Shown: positions 22,101-32,558, numbered from the stretch's first letter. The stretch is 64,000 nucleotides of DNA from Symsagittifera roscoffensis (GCF_963678635.1 NC_087067.1:39011379-39075378); one strand, 5' to 3'. Translations and numbers: made by a program. The notes: generated by a model from the letters alone, not told the origin.

Positions 22101-23955
22101 AATCTTGCGCAGCGATGGCCTTGAGAAGATGAGCTGCTGGTCGAGACAAATTTCGAAAGAGCTTTACCTCAGAAATGGTGGCCTCATTAAAGGGAATCGG
22201 ATGCAGGCCATCAGCTGGGACACCAGGTGACTCCTCTTGTCTCTGTCGTGTTCAACCCACTTGATCACAGCCTCATAGACCACCTCCTCACTCGGCACAT
22301 TCAGACCATCGTCACTGATCAACATATGCAGATCCTACAATACGGCCATATTTCAGTGCTCAAATTATGTCGAGGAGCTTAGTCAATCAGATAAATATAA
22401 GTCAATCACTAATATTTGAATTCGGTTTCTAACTTTCATTCGCTTTTGACTACAAAGTATTTCACAAGCAATACTTTACACTGGCAACTTACTTCAAACG
22501 ATATGTTAAGATGGAAAGACGACTGAACAAAATCGGCAAAGTGTTTTCTGATGAATTTTTTCGTCTCGGCGTGCAAACCTTCACATAAAAACAGATCGGC
22601 AAATTTCAGAATATCGAAGCAGTTGTTGACGTGTATGTTGTTCTGCATGAACCTGCAGCACTCGTCTTTGATTGCAGTGAGTTGCAGGAAACAGGCACCT
22701 GTGACTAATGATTGCACGTTTGATAGTGTAATGAGTAGCTTGCCGTTGTACGCGAAGCTAAAACAACCAACTTAGGTTACCGACACAATCATTTTTTCTC
22801 TCAAACATGGGTAATCCAACAGCTAAAACTTAAAAACGAAAACAAGAGACAATAATTTCCACAGTATTACTGAACTATTCAGAGATATGGTAACAAAGAA
22901 CTTGAAAGATATATTAAGATAAAATTTCATTCGTTACGTTCAACCGGCATCATGAACCAAAAGAGGAACCGTTAAGTTCATTAGGACACCCAGAATATTT
23001 TCTGCTTAGCCCCTACGTGCATTTTTCTAGCTTTTACGGGTTGTGAAATTTTACCTGCCTACCTGATATAGGTCTCCATTGCAATGGCGTCTATACTTCC
23101 CTCGTCTATCTGGATCTCCTGTTGGTCGTCCTCCGCCATGCCCAGAGTGAACATAGAGCGGAAGTAGGGAATACACGCTGCCAATACCAGTCTGAAATCA
23201 GTCTGCTTTGACTTTTAAAAATAACAAGACACGCAAGTGTGATAACAAGTTCTAATATTATCGAGATGCTACCAAAAATTTGATTTTAAAAAACTCCCTT
23301 TGTCCGTCTAACTTTTGATCTTTCTACTACACCAAGTTTCATTATTATCTCAGTATAGAACAAATTACAACTGAAGTCAGAACAACTTTCGAAATAACCA
23401 AAAAGGAATATGCAAAACTTTGCTTTTCTTACTTTTTCTCTTTTTGTCTTTCTATTTTATATTTAAAATAATCAGACGGTAGACAAGTTAATACACTCAT
23501 CCTTCATTTCACCCAGTCAAAAACCCCTGGATTTTTACAAATTAGGAAAATGCGAAGAAACGTATAACGTAAAGGAAAGTAAAGAAAGTCGAGATGGTTG
23601 GGACTCCGTTCACGCAGTTGAGAAAACTAACACATGCATGCCAACAAATTAAAAATTTCTTGTTTTTGGTTGTAAGCGTGAAGAAAATTTTTGCTTATAA
23701 CTTAGATTTCCTATGTCAGAAATCTTAAAAACGCAAACAAGAGGAAACAGGCACTAAACTAAGCAAAATTTCTTACCTGTGCGCGGAGAAGCGTCTTTCT
23801 CCTACTTTAATGATGACATCGCACAATTTGCCTTCTCTTCTCATCTCCTGCATTGCGCCTGCGAACCTAGATCCAAAGTTACTCTCCTCATATCTCAACG
23901 TCTCCTCCAAGTTGACCCCGTGCGACCTCGGAGATCGGCTGCACCGAAAAGACAT
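16110..23955 (-). CDS. KLHL18: KLHL18 Kelch-like CUL3 adaptor, complete, 8 exons
   Basis: BTB-BACK-Kelch substrate receptor for CUL3 ubiquitin ligase. Minus-strand exons: 23777-23955, 23063-23191, 22493-22757, 22168-22334, 18037-18265, 17496-17757, 16812-17051 and 16110-16414, totalling 1776 nt (591 residues; vertebrate KLHL18 is close to this). BTB begins near residue 40 (GKLCDVIIKVGERRFSAHR) and runs through exon 3; BACK covers exons 3-5 (LIKSSHDCRDLVDEAKDFYL). Six Kelch blades follow, with the VCGGYDG, AIGGYDG and AIGGHDG turns in exons 6-8. Orthology to KLHL18 rather than KLHL20 or KEAP1 rests on the GGLTSAGDSVN first blade, SKRCRHG, and the ending SMICHEGGIGAAVLNK. Blade 2 has an extra Gly-rich loop (VEGGGVPISGGCW). 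Intron 5 needs a GC donor to keep phase. Intron 4 (18266-22167) contains an antisense LINE. An acceptor-like TTTTTAATTCAG just upstream of the ATG suggests a 5' non-coding exon. Confidence 0.95.
16111..16118 (-). promoter_or_regulatory. AATAAA hexamer overlapping the KLHL18 stop
   Basis: The last sense codons and stop read GAATAAATGA on the minus strand, so a canonical poly(A) hexamer overlaps the last two codons and touches the stop. If used it would give a 3' UTR of roughly 10-30 nt. Use is not demonstrated; other signals could lie downstream (lower coordinates). Confidence 0.3.
17098..17143. repeat. Dispersed short hairpin repeat (KLHL18 intron copy)
   Basis: AGGCGAAGCTGCACTTCGC folds into a 6-bp stem, followed by AAACAAAAGCGGAAAACGGC. 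Related copies occur at 2660-2700, 5768-5805, 6818-6856 and 7788-7816. The trailing AAACANAAGCG is shared by the copies at 2660, 7788 and 17098. Probably the tail of a SINE or MITE family. Confidence 0.55.
18031..18037 (-). promoter_or_regulatory. Non-canonical GC donor of KLHL18 intron 5
   Basis: The exon ends in GAG followed by GCGAGT on the minus strand. The nearby GT (four bases further) would leave the exon in phase 1, while the next exon (from 17757, acceptor TTTTTTTGCAG) must enter in phase 0. Cutting at GAG|GCGAGT restores the frame and aligns the two exons gaplessly with other KLHL18 proteins across this junction. Confidence 0.75.
18578..19349 (+). pseudogene. LINE ORF1: PHD finger plus nucleic-acid-binding domain (one frameshift)
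   Basis: The likely start is ATG 18578 (an in-frame ATG at 18506 adds 24 residues). The first frame, to 18967, holds a C4HC3 PHD finger (CGSCGDEC, QCSGC, WFHQLC, WRCEPC) and a Lys/Glu-rich coiled coil (FEEISKQLNEVKDQLTEMK). A nine-A run near 18934-18943 marks the frameshift into the second frame, which reads IRVSGLPESSEDN and continues through an RRM-like segment (RINGVIRAGK, LIVELTSRTDAELLV) to TGA at 19347. PHD-bearing ORF1 proteins are known in CR1 and jockey-superfamily elements, where they are thought to aid RNP or chromatin targeting. The frame break could be a mutation or, less likely, a programmed slip on the A run. Confidence 0.8.
19350..21909 (+). pseudogene. LINE ORF2: APE endonuclease and reverse transcriptase (one frameshift)
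   Basis: The frame continues directly from ORF1 after one TGA, without an ATG until 19398. Endonuclease landmarks: INARSL near 19375, ITETWLND, GGVCIY, VAGDLNNF and STDHLAVY. Near 20260-20280, in A-rich sequence, the frame shifts; the second frame, ending at 21909, has the RT signatures IVPIAKCKAP, PEDYRPISI, SIDLSKAFDRAQ (motif A), NQGVPQGTVLGPPLF (motif B), KFADDAN (motif C, catalytic Asp pair near 21231) and ILGVLFDSRL. No RNase H domain is seen. All catalytic motifs are intact, so activity may have been lost only recently. Confidence 0.85.
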
Positions 23956-25272
23956 GCCAGCATCTGAATTAAAAAGCCAATGATGAACAATGAAAAAATG
24001 CTTATTGTAAAAACTATTTATTGGTAAAATAAAAATGATATTGAGTAAGAGCGAAAGTTCAGATTTTGCAAGCTACGTGAAATCTGGAAAGAGGTAGCCA
24101 CCATATCAACATGAACACAAGCCACAAAAAATATTTCAACGAAAAAATTAACGGACCATACGTCCAGTAAAAGATCATACGGCCGAAAACTTCAGTAAAT
24201 AAATGGAATATGATACGAGATTTAAAAAAGTTAACCTATATGATATATACTTAATGACTATTTATGAATGACTATCTTATCAGTGGCAACAATATCTATC
24301 GGCGGTAAACTATCAAAAAATATATTGAAAAATGAATTCGAACTTTTTCGGAACTATGTCCGTCATCCCGTTAATAATAATGTAAACAAAATAAAATACA
24401 TTCTTCAATCAAATTTAAGCATTATTACAAAAATTTTGTAAAAGCTACTTCTTAAACTTTTAAGATTTCCTTATTTTACTTACTGTCACCTTAATTTAAT
24501 TTCCGATTTTCGATAGAAAAGTTTGTTTATTATTCTATTTTTGGACAAAACTCCTAATATGAGGCGCTTCCAACAAAAAGTGTTTCCTTGAGTTGCTTGA
24601 GTGCTCTTGTATCTCCCAACTCTACTGTGCAGTGGTCGCTAGCTCCCCAGACTGCCGCATTATATGCCTGCTAATAAGTACTCTTTCTTGTGATCCTCAA
24701 TCCATTTGGCCAAATGTCGAAGTGTGCCCCACATCGGTACGCCCCCAACAACAACAAAACCATTTGTCGACCACAATCAATTTCAGTTCACGCGAAAGAT
24801 TATGGCTTATGGAAGAAAAGACTGTATTTTAATTTGTGCCAGTCGGTCATATTTGGAAGTTTGACCTTGATATGAAAGTTTAACCTTGATTTTGGTGACA
24901 AGTAATTTTTCAAAAATTCGAATCGACCATGTCATGCTCAAGTTTCTCGCGACAACTGAAAGTCAGAAGTTAGGATCATCAAAAGATTCGAGAAACAAAC
25001 GCGGGAAAATTGGCAGGAGTTACTAGAGTAAAATTGCTATACGCAATTTTACCGGAATATTCAGTACGAGCAGAGCTGCCTGGTTCCCGACAGATATCAG
25101 AAAGAAGTGCACTCGGAGAAACGGAGAGAAAACCTCGACTGGGAAGGTGGACAGCTGAAGCTGCCCAATTGTCCAGAGAATGAAACAACTTGAGTCTAAC
25201 TTCAAACTTCTTCTAGACTTGTCTTATTCACGTTATTTACTTGAATCTAGAGTCTAATTTCGGTCGGAATCT
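23956..25272. other. Upstream of KLHL18; no gene seen
   Basis: AT-rich in the first 600 bp, more mixed after 24590. Should include the KLHL18 promoter and perhaps a 5' UTR exon. Short plus and minus frames at 24593-25205 have no recognisable family. From about 25190 the sequence contains repeated GAGTCT-like words resembling the end of the adjoining A module, so the true left border of the array may be blurred. Confidence 0.5.
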
Positions 25273-25895
25273 AGATTCGGTTGCCTCATTTCTCATTTTA
25301 TCCCTAATTGATGTTTCAAATTGTTTTGTCCAACTCTCTTGCTCATTTCATCGAATCGCTGGAAAAACCCAAACAAGAACAACTGATAAATGTGATATAT
25401 GCCAAATTGAGAGTTTTTTGAATCACTGCAAGACCTACTCCGTTAAAAAGGCCATCAACTATATCAATCTCTATCAAATATTGATCGAAAATATAGTTCT
25501 GTGGCACGATCTCAAAAACAGCTCTCTGTGCTCCCATCAAATAATTGACGGTCCTCCATTCTCTGAAGGTGAACTATCTGCTGTTTTGGCAGTATGGCAA
25601 AACATCATTAGCAAATCCTCTCTATTTATCTAACTTCCAAATCCTGTTCAAACTTGAACTCTTTGTACCAGAGTCCAATTTAGATCTTAATACTATCTTT
25701 TTGATCTTGTGCTCATCTTTGATTCAAGGTTCAAGTGAAATTTAAAGTCTTAAAGTCTCTTTGTTCAAATCTTGGGTACTCTTAGAGTCATTGACTCTGA
25801 GTCCAAGAGAAATTTCACCTCTTTCAAGTCTATCTTGCTAAATTTGAGTACTATTTGAGTCTCTGACTATGAGTTTAAGGCCGATTTTCTTTGAA
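25273..25895. repeat. Module A, copy 1 (left edge of array)
   Basis: 623 bp starting AGATTCGGTTGCCTC and ending GATTTTCTTTGAA. The 3' third is a degenerate run of GAGTC/GACTC words. It is the left terminus of the array; homology to internal copies stops abruptly at 25273. Equal length at both array ends recalls an LTR or a Penelope pseudo-LTR, but there is no TG...CA and no clear target duplication. Confidence 0.85.
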
Positions 25896-26014
25896 ATTCA
25901 AAATTTGACTCTGGTTCCTCTGCTGTAGCATGAATATTTGGTGTTTATCATCTCGCTTGTCCTTGTCACTTGTTGCCCGAACTTACCTCCTAGTTGGTAA
26001 AAATTTGTAGTCTC

Positions 26015-28597
26015 ATGGACTTATCCACCAAACATGACATTCCTGATTCATGTGTGCTATGTAGTATAAAACTTCATCAAACTGAAATGATAATTGGCTC
26101 ATTCTACAATCCGCCAAAAAACAGTAATTACAGATACAAAGTGCATGAATTTGAACAACTGATCAAAGCCATTCCTAAAAACAAACCGTTTCTCTTATGT
26201 GGGGATTTAAATTTCCCAGAAACAAACTGGAACACCCTCACCAGTACTGACGAGGAAGAAAACCAAATACTGCAAATTTTTGAAAATGGACTCTTTAGGC
26301 AGGCGATAGATTTCCCAACATGTGTGAAGAACATACTAGACGTAGCCTTCTATCGGAATTGCTATACAAGTGCCGAACAAGATTTTAACGTTTCCAAGAT
26401 TTATGACTGCTCAGATCACAATGCCATAATGTTGTCTATTGAATGCACGGTATCAGAGCCGAAACCATACTTGGAAAATTTTAGAAGTTTTGGAAATGCC
26501 GATTTTGAAGGAATAAACAATTTTATAAACGAGAACCCATTTGAACCAGTATGCCACACAAACATTAACAAAATGCATGAGGAGTACACCCAATATTTGG
26601 ATGAAATCATTAAGAGTTTTGTGCCTCTCAGAACAAGACATAGGCAATCACTTCCACCTTGGATAACAAGTAGCACTTCAAATTTGATCAAAAAGTTACA
26701 AACAAAACGGCAATCATGTATACTCAAACCGACCAACTACAGAAGACAACAAGTTAAACTGTTTGAAAATTTAGTAACTGAATCATCGGAAGTGGACAGG
26801 AAAAACTACCAAGAGGAATTGTTTAGAACACGGAACACTAATGTAATTTTTAAACACCTAAAGAACTTGAATAAACATACAAGTCTTCCTAAGTTACTCA
26901 TAAAAGATGAAGTTGAAAGCACAAATCCAAACGAACAAGTCAACATGCTAAACGACTTCTTTCATTCAGTTTTTAATCCTAAAGAAAGTTTTAGTATTAG
27001 AGATATTCAATTTGGAAATCCCTTGTTAACGAATTTTGATATATCGAAAAAGACAGTAAGTGAGATTTTATCAACTCTGGACGTAACAAAGTCACGCGGC
27101 CCAAATGGGTTGCCACCTAGCTTTTTTCAGAAAACGAACCGCAATATATGCAAACCGATGAACAAAATTTTGAGAAACGTAAAACGCCTACGAAAAATAC
27201 CTGATTCATGGAAAACAGCTGCAGTTACTCCTGTTCACAAAAAAGGTGACCGAAAATTGGTGAACAACTATCGACCAGTATCGCTATTAAATATTGACAG
27301 CAAAGTCCTTGAAAAATGTATATACAAAGACCTGTACCCTTACTTTGCCTGGTATTTGACGAAACATCAACACGGTTTTACTAAAGGTAGATCAGTTTTG
27401 ACAAACATGCTCTCCTTCCTGAAAGAAATATATGAAGCGCTTGACAATGACTCAAACGCAGAAATTGTAGCAGTCTACACTGACTTTGCAAAAGCCTTTG
27501 ATAAAGTTCCGCATTTTGATCTACTCAAGAAAGTTGCACTTATAGGAATAGGAGGCTGCATGTTAGAGGTACTCTATGACTATTTGAAAAACAGGAAACA
27601 GTTTGTACGAGTAGACAATATCAGCTCAAAAGTTTTAGAAGTCACTAGTGGTGTTCCCCAAGGATCACTTTTAGGACCACTGCTCTTTTGCATTTTTATT
27701 AACGACCTACCTGAAGTACTCAAATTCTCTGAACCATATATTTTTGCGGATGATCTTAAACTACTTTCCATCAAAAAAACATCAATTGAAATTCAAGAAG
27801 ATCTGGACAAAATTCAGCAGTGGGTAACTGAAAACAAAATGGAATTAGCACTAGATAAATGTGCAAAAGTAAGTTTTAGGGGCGGAGACGCCAACTCTAT
27901 GCTTTTTGGTGTAGTGCTTGGAACATCGAAGGTTGTGAAAGATCTGGGAATTTTTGTGTCGGGCGATTTAAGTTGGAAGGTACACATTGAAACAAGATTA
28001 AAGAAGGCAAACCAAGTACTGTACCTCCTGAGAAGAAACCTATCAGCAAAGATAAATACGTTTGTAAAGTTAGGCCTGTATAAGTCACTAATACTCCCAG
28101 TGTTATTATACGGACTCTCATGTACACATATATCGAGGGGGGATCAATTGCAGTTGGAGCGATTTCAAAAGAAAGCAATCCGGTGGATCACTGGAAATAA
28201 AACGGGAGTGTACATCAACGAACTACGCTTGCTAAACATTTTACCCCTGCCCATGTTCATCCAGCTAAATAACATCTTACTTCTTGCCAGCCTTGATTCT
28301 AATGAACGAAATGAAATAGTGTTAAACAGGCGAACCACACGGGCTAGAAATATAGAAATTTTTGAGATGCGAAAAGTGAGAACGGAAAAAGCGAGAAACG
28401 AATTTGTTTTCAGAACCAGTAGGATTGTAAATCGATTAGAACCATATATTCATTTTGATAAACGAATCGGCCTCAAGACGAGAATTTTAAACACGATGTG
28501 GAAATTTGTAAACGAGAGATTTTCAGAAATGACAACGTGCACGTGGCAATTATTCTGTGATTGTATCACGTGCAGAAACAAGTGGACATTGTTTTAG
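26015..28597 (+). CDS. LINE ORF2: partial endonuclease plus intact reverse transcriptase
   Basis: An uninterrupted frame of about 860 codons. Its ATG (26015) comes from the target site CATG, so this start is a by-product of insertion; the native N-terminus is missing. Endonuclease remnants: IIGSFYNPPKN, LLCGDLNFPETNW, DCSDHNAIML. RT: VTPVHKKGDR, NNYRPVSLL, VYTDFAKAFDKVPH (motif A), SGVPQGSLLGPLLF (motif B), YIFADDLKLL (motif C, near 27747) and LGIFVSGDLSW. The C-terminal region ends with a Cys cluster (FCDCITCR). It differs in sequence from the LINE at 18.5-22 kb, so it is a separate family. The open frame points to a recent insertion. Confidence 0.9.
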   Translation: MDLSTKHDIPDSCVLCSIKLHQTEMIIGSFYNPPKNSNYRYKVHEFEQLIKAIPKNKPFLLCGDLNFPETNWNTLTSTDEEENQILQIFENGLFRQAIDFPTCVKNILDVAFYRNCYTSAEQDFNVSKIYDCSDHNAIMLSIECTVSEPKPYLENFRSFGNADFEGINNFINENPFEPVCHTNINKMHEEYTQYLDEIIKSFVPLRTRHRQSLPPWITSSTSNLIKKLQTKRQSCILKPTNYRRQQVKLFENLVTESSEVDRKNYQEELFRTRNTNVIFKHLKNLNKHTSLPKLLIKDEVESTNPNEQVNMLNDFFHSVFNPKESFSIRDIQFGNPLLTNFDISKKTVSEILSTLDVTKSRGPNGLPPSFFQKTNRNICKPMNKILRNVKRLRKIPDSWKTAAVTPVHKKGDRKLVNNYRPVSLLNIDSKVLEKCIYKDLYPYFAWYLTKHQHGFTKGRSVLTNMLSFLKEIYEALDNDSNAEIVAVYTDFAKAFDKVPHFDLLKKVALIGIGGCMLEVLYDYLKNRKQFVRVDNISSKVLEVTSGVPQGSLLGPLLFCIFINDLPEVLKFSEPYIFADDLKLLSIKKTSIEIQEDLDKIQQWVTENKMELALDKCAKVSFRGGDANSMLFGVVLGTSKVVKDLGIFVSGDLSWKVHIETRLKKANQVLYLLRRNLSAKINTFVKLGLYKSLILPVLLYGLSCTHISRGDQLQLERFQKKAIRWITGNKTGVYINELRLLNILPLPMFIQLNNILLLASLDSNERNEIVLNRRTTRARNIEIFEMRKVRTEKARNEFVFRTSRIVNRLEPYIHFDKRIGLKTRILNTMWKFVNERFSEMTTCTWQLFCDCITCRNKWTLF

Positions 28598-28667
28598 AGA
28601 AGACGCCGGGACCAAGACTCCCAACAGCAGTGCTGTGAATCCCCAACAACAACAACAACAACAACAA
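26018..28667 (+). mobile_element. 5'-truncated jockey/CR1-like LINE inserted in array unit 1
   Basis: Boundaries come from comparison with unit 2: unit 2 reads GTAGTCTCATGTCTTACG (near 32660), whereas unit 1 has GTAGTCTCATG, 2.65 kb of LINE, then CATGTCTTACG. A possible 4-bp duplication CATG flanks the insert. The 3' end is a (CAA)n tail at about 28643-28667. No ORF1 and only the distal part of the endonuclease are present, a typical 5' truncation from target-primed reverse transcription. Confidence 0.93.
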
Positions 28668-31600
28668 CATGTCTTACGAGAACCGAATTGGCTCCGACCG
28701 AATGAGGTATAAAAGCACAACAGACAGTGTCCCTGACCCTTGAGCCAATGGTTATAGGGCCTTTTTTTTTAACCCCACATGGGACATAAGTAGGCGACTG
28801 TTACAGTTTCCTGTTAAATACTCATTCGGCAATGGTTATGCTGCGCACCATCTTTGACAAAAATTGACTCTGGTTCCTCTGCTGTAGCATGAATATTTGG
28901 TGTTCATCATCTCGCTTGTCCTTACACTTGTTGCCCGAATTTACCTCCTATTTGGACACAATTCTGCCTCAAGTAATTTTGCTTAACATTCCCGACTCAA
29001 CATTGCATGACCCACCAACTGGGTATTGATTTTAATCTCTTTGCTGTCAATTGATCAACACTGCTTTATAGTGAAGTTCCTATTCAGATATCCTGTTTGA
29101 AACCCTCTGCATAGTACTGTCCAATATGTTCATTTTGTTTTGCAGTATGTTGCAATTTCTCGAACTTGAAAACTTGACAGTATCCGTTGATTTTTGATAA
29201 CATCGAATTCTAACTTTCTTGTTGCCATCTAAAAAAAATTTTATGTCCTGAAAAACCAAGTCACCGTTCTCTTTAGATGTTTTAGCGGTGAAATATAAAT
29301 TAGTGAGCAGATTTTAGGCAACTTACAAAACCAAGTTCGGGTCGCCGTCGTTTTTTAGAATCCTGACATTATCGTTGACGTATCATAGGAGAAACTACAC
29401 ACCTGTTATTGTCAATTCACATTCAAGCCTCTCAGAGCAAAATTTGTCGAACTAATTTTTTCCAATTTACTTTCTAAGTCGTCATCCGAGATGCCTTCAC
29501 AGTCTTTCTGATACGAATTCAAACAATCCTGTTTTCCTCTGCCTTGGTTTTGAAAGTCACTCACCCTTCTTTTGCATTTTTGGAATTTTCCGTTCATTTT
29601 CTCTACAATATTAACTTTTTGAGGTATACCCCTAACCAGAACGTTCTCATAGACTTCAACCAATGATTGGCCAACATGACTACTAAGGATGCACACGTAG
29701 CCAATTCATCCTTCCGTAAAAACTTTGTGTCGGTGCTCTTAAAATGAATTTTACTAACAGCCATTTTCAAAAGGCCGTTCACTGCACTTCTTGACTGGTC
29801 ACTTGGCTCTCTCTGGCTTTATGTATTAAAGCGCAATTTCAATGGCCTCTTTAAATGAACCATTCGTGTACAAGTTTTTCATATCAAAGGAACTGATACT
29901 CTCTTCAGAGTCCTTATTGGTATTCTCTATCATTTCACTTGCCGGTTCAGTGTTGGTTCCAATTTGGGGCCCCCTCGAAATTATAAAAAAAGACTAGCTA
30001 GTGTTTTGTTCAGTTTCTAATAAGAAAAACAGGTGTAGAGAGGTAACTTAGACAGTCTATAATAGTTCTTTGTTCAAAATTTTTAAAACTTTTAGAACAA
30101 CTGAAACATTCATTTTCTCATTTCTCTCGAATTCACCTGATTCCAGTAGTTGAAGCAGATTTGCTTGAAATGAGTGTTTTAAAAGGCGCAAAAACATAAG
30201 TCCCTAATCGAAAGGTATCATTTTATTTTTGAGATAGTTCCTAGCCTTTGCACTTCCCTTATCTCTTGGAGTCTGACGTTTTCTTTTATGTATGACTTTG
30301 CAGCCGCTTCAATTTTGTATTATTTTTTCATGCACGTCTTGCTTCTTCAGTAACGACAAAAATTGTCCGTGTTTGCTAAAAATTAAACATCCTTGAAATT
30401 GTCTCGGACTGGATGTTTAGGTTCCATAGACAGTGAATACTCCACCCATCACGGCAATTTATTTCAACTATTACATTAGGCGCGTTCCTGTGTACCTTTC
30501 TCAGGAGTCTGACTTGTCTATAAGCTTTTTTTTCAAGTTTCATAGAATGGCAGAGGCGCGCGGCCGAAGCGTTTTACCTTTCTTGACACAGAACGCAGTT
30601 ATATCTGATGGCAATAACCTCGCATCAATTGTTCTCCTAGCTCTGATCCTTACCCCTATTCAAATGTTTCGCTGCCTTAACGATATCCTCCTTTGCTCTA
30701 CCCGTCTCTATCCTAAATGGCCTAAAATGAAAGCTATGATCCGCTTTCTGCAAAAAAAAGCATTCTCGGGCACATTGAAACGCAAATCAGAGGTATTGTA
30801 TTGGTATCTAGGCACTCTTTCCGCAATATAAGCCAATATTGGCTATTACTAAATTTATTCATGTTTCTTGGAAAATTTAACACGTCTTTAAATAATTTTT
30901 GTCGAGGGTACACCTCAGGAACTTGGTAATTGAACAATGTCCGATGCACTACTGACCACGAGAAATGAAAATTCAAAAAGCACTAACAGACCAAATCTCA
31001 AAACGCAATTAACTAACCGCCGACAACTCTTGCCCTCCTTCTGTTTGGTGTTTATCCGCAGCAGCCCTCTTCTTCGTCCTTGCCTTGCAGCAGGTGTGCT
31101 AAAGTCTAATATTGCTGCTTCTTCTCTTGTAAGTCAGCTTGCGTAACCGCTCCTTTTGATCTCAAACCAGGCGCCTAAGATTCAGTTTGAGTTAGTGTTG
31201 TTTTTGAAGCTCGCTGTACCCTTTGATTACCTCGCTTTCTCAATTCTGCTTTAATTTGAAACCATAATTTTCAGTCCAGATGGGTTGAGTCCTTCTTTCT
31301 ACAGTTTCTCCAATAAATTTGAGACGCTTTTCCTTCAGTAGTAAATGGTGGCTCGAATACAATCCTCTTCCTACAAATTCTTGATGACCACTCCGATTGT
31401 CTCAGGAGAAAAAGAGTTGTTCTGTGGCTGCTTAAAAAAATAATGACAACGTCAAGCCACAACAATAAACTATCTTCTCCCCTCATTTTTATTCTCTTCT
31501 CTCGAGTAAATTTAACTGTTGGCAAACAAGGTGCGTAGCATCATCAACGCATAAATTGGTTTTACGACACTCAAAATGATAACCAGTGTTTAAACCCATA

Positions 31601-31925
31601 AGTCAACATTTTTTGGGTGATCTGAAATCCAACGTAGTCCACAAATTGTCTGGTTTTGGTTGTAATTCTACCTATGTTGGACATACTGTTCGACATTTGG
31701 TCACATGGCATAAAGAACACAAGGAAGAGGAAACACCAGTAAGCATACACAGACGACAAGGTGAGGAGAAAGCGACCACTGCACAGTTGAGTTGGTGAAA
31801 GATCAGTCAAACAACGCAAAGAAGTTCCAAAAATATAAGCGCTGCACAGTTGAAAACTGAGGCCAGGGCTCAACACGCGACATGAATTCAGAAGTTGAAA
31901 CTAACACTTAATTTTTAGTCCCAAA
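28668..31925. repeat. Array unit 1, portion right of the LINE
   Basis: Continues the 4.0-kb unit. In order: block C with TATAAAAG at 28708, a second copy of block B (28865), the RT remnant on minus (about 29090-29985; motif A near 29859-29895, YQKSTDT motif near 29173-29202), an unassigned stretch 30000-31300 with short frames on both strands, and the GIY-YIG remnant on plus (about 31340-31798). Confidence 0.85.
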
Positions 31926-32548
31926 AGATTCGGTTGCCTCATTTCTCATTTTATCCCTAATTGATGTTTCAAATTGTTTTGTCCAACTCTCTTGCTCATT
32001 TCATCGAATTGCTGGAAAAACCCAAACAAGAACAACTGATAAATGTGATATATGCCAAATTGAGAGTTTTTTGAATCACTGCAAGACCTAATCCGTTAAA
32101 AAGGCCATCAAGTATATCAATCTCTATCAAATATTGATCGAAAATATAGTTCTGTGGCACGATCTCAAAAACAGCTCTCTGTGCTCCCATCAAATAATTG
32201 ACGGTCCTCCATTCTCTGAAGGTGAACTATCTGCTGTTTTGGCAGTATGGCAAAACATCATTAGCAAATCCTCTCTATTTATCTTACTTCCAAATCCTGT
32301 TCAAACTTGAACTCTTTGTACCAGAGTCCAATTTAGATCTTAATACTATCTTTTTGATCTTGTGCTCATCTTTGATTCAAGGCTCAAGTGAAATTTAAAG
32401 TCTTAAAGTGTCTTTGTTCAAATCTTGGGTACTCTTAGAGTCATTGACTCTGAGTCCAAGAGAAATTTCACCTCTTTCAAGTCTATCTTGCTAAATTTGA
32501 GTACTATTTGAGTCTCTGACTATGAGTTTAAGGCCGATTTTCTTTGAA
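31926..32548. repeat. Module A, copy 2
   Basis: Internal copy at the unit 1/unit 2 junction, preceded by TTTTTAGTCCCAAA, the sequence shared by all internal A starts. 623 bp, near-identical to copy 1. Confidence 0.88.
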
Positions 32549-32558
32549 ATTCAAAATT

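Noticed and set aside
21955-22149. Minus frame next to KLHL18 exon 4 as an additional exon
   Set aside because: Exon 4 (ending phase 2) joins exon 5 directly with a continuous BACK domain; inserting this frame would break the alignment to the KLHL18 family.
24593-25205. Overlapping frames upstream of KLHL18 as an extra gene
   Set aside because: No domain, no splice support, frames on both strands of similar length; likely chance.
25273-25895. Module A as a classical retroviral-type LTR
   Set aside because: No TG...CA ends, no target duplication and no clear gag-pol in matching orientation; the interior RT is Penelope-like. Kept as a direct terminal module only.
29412-29696. Minus frame of about 90 codons (copies at 33432, 37139, 39739, 42326, 44926)
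   Set aside because: It lies inside the decayed RT remnant, between motif A and the YQKSTDT block, in a broken context; not an independent protein.
30433-30831. 132-codon plus frame recurring in array units (also 34434, 38120)
   Set aside because: Recurs because the units are near-identical; changing lengths, frame breaks between units and no family signature argue against a gene.
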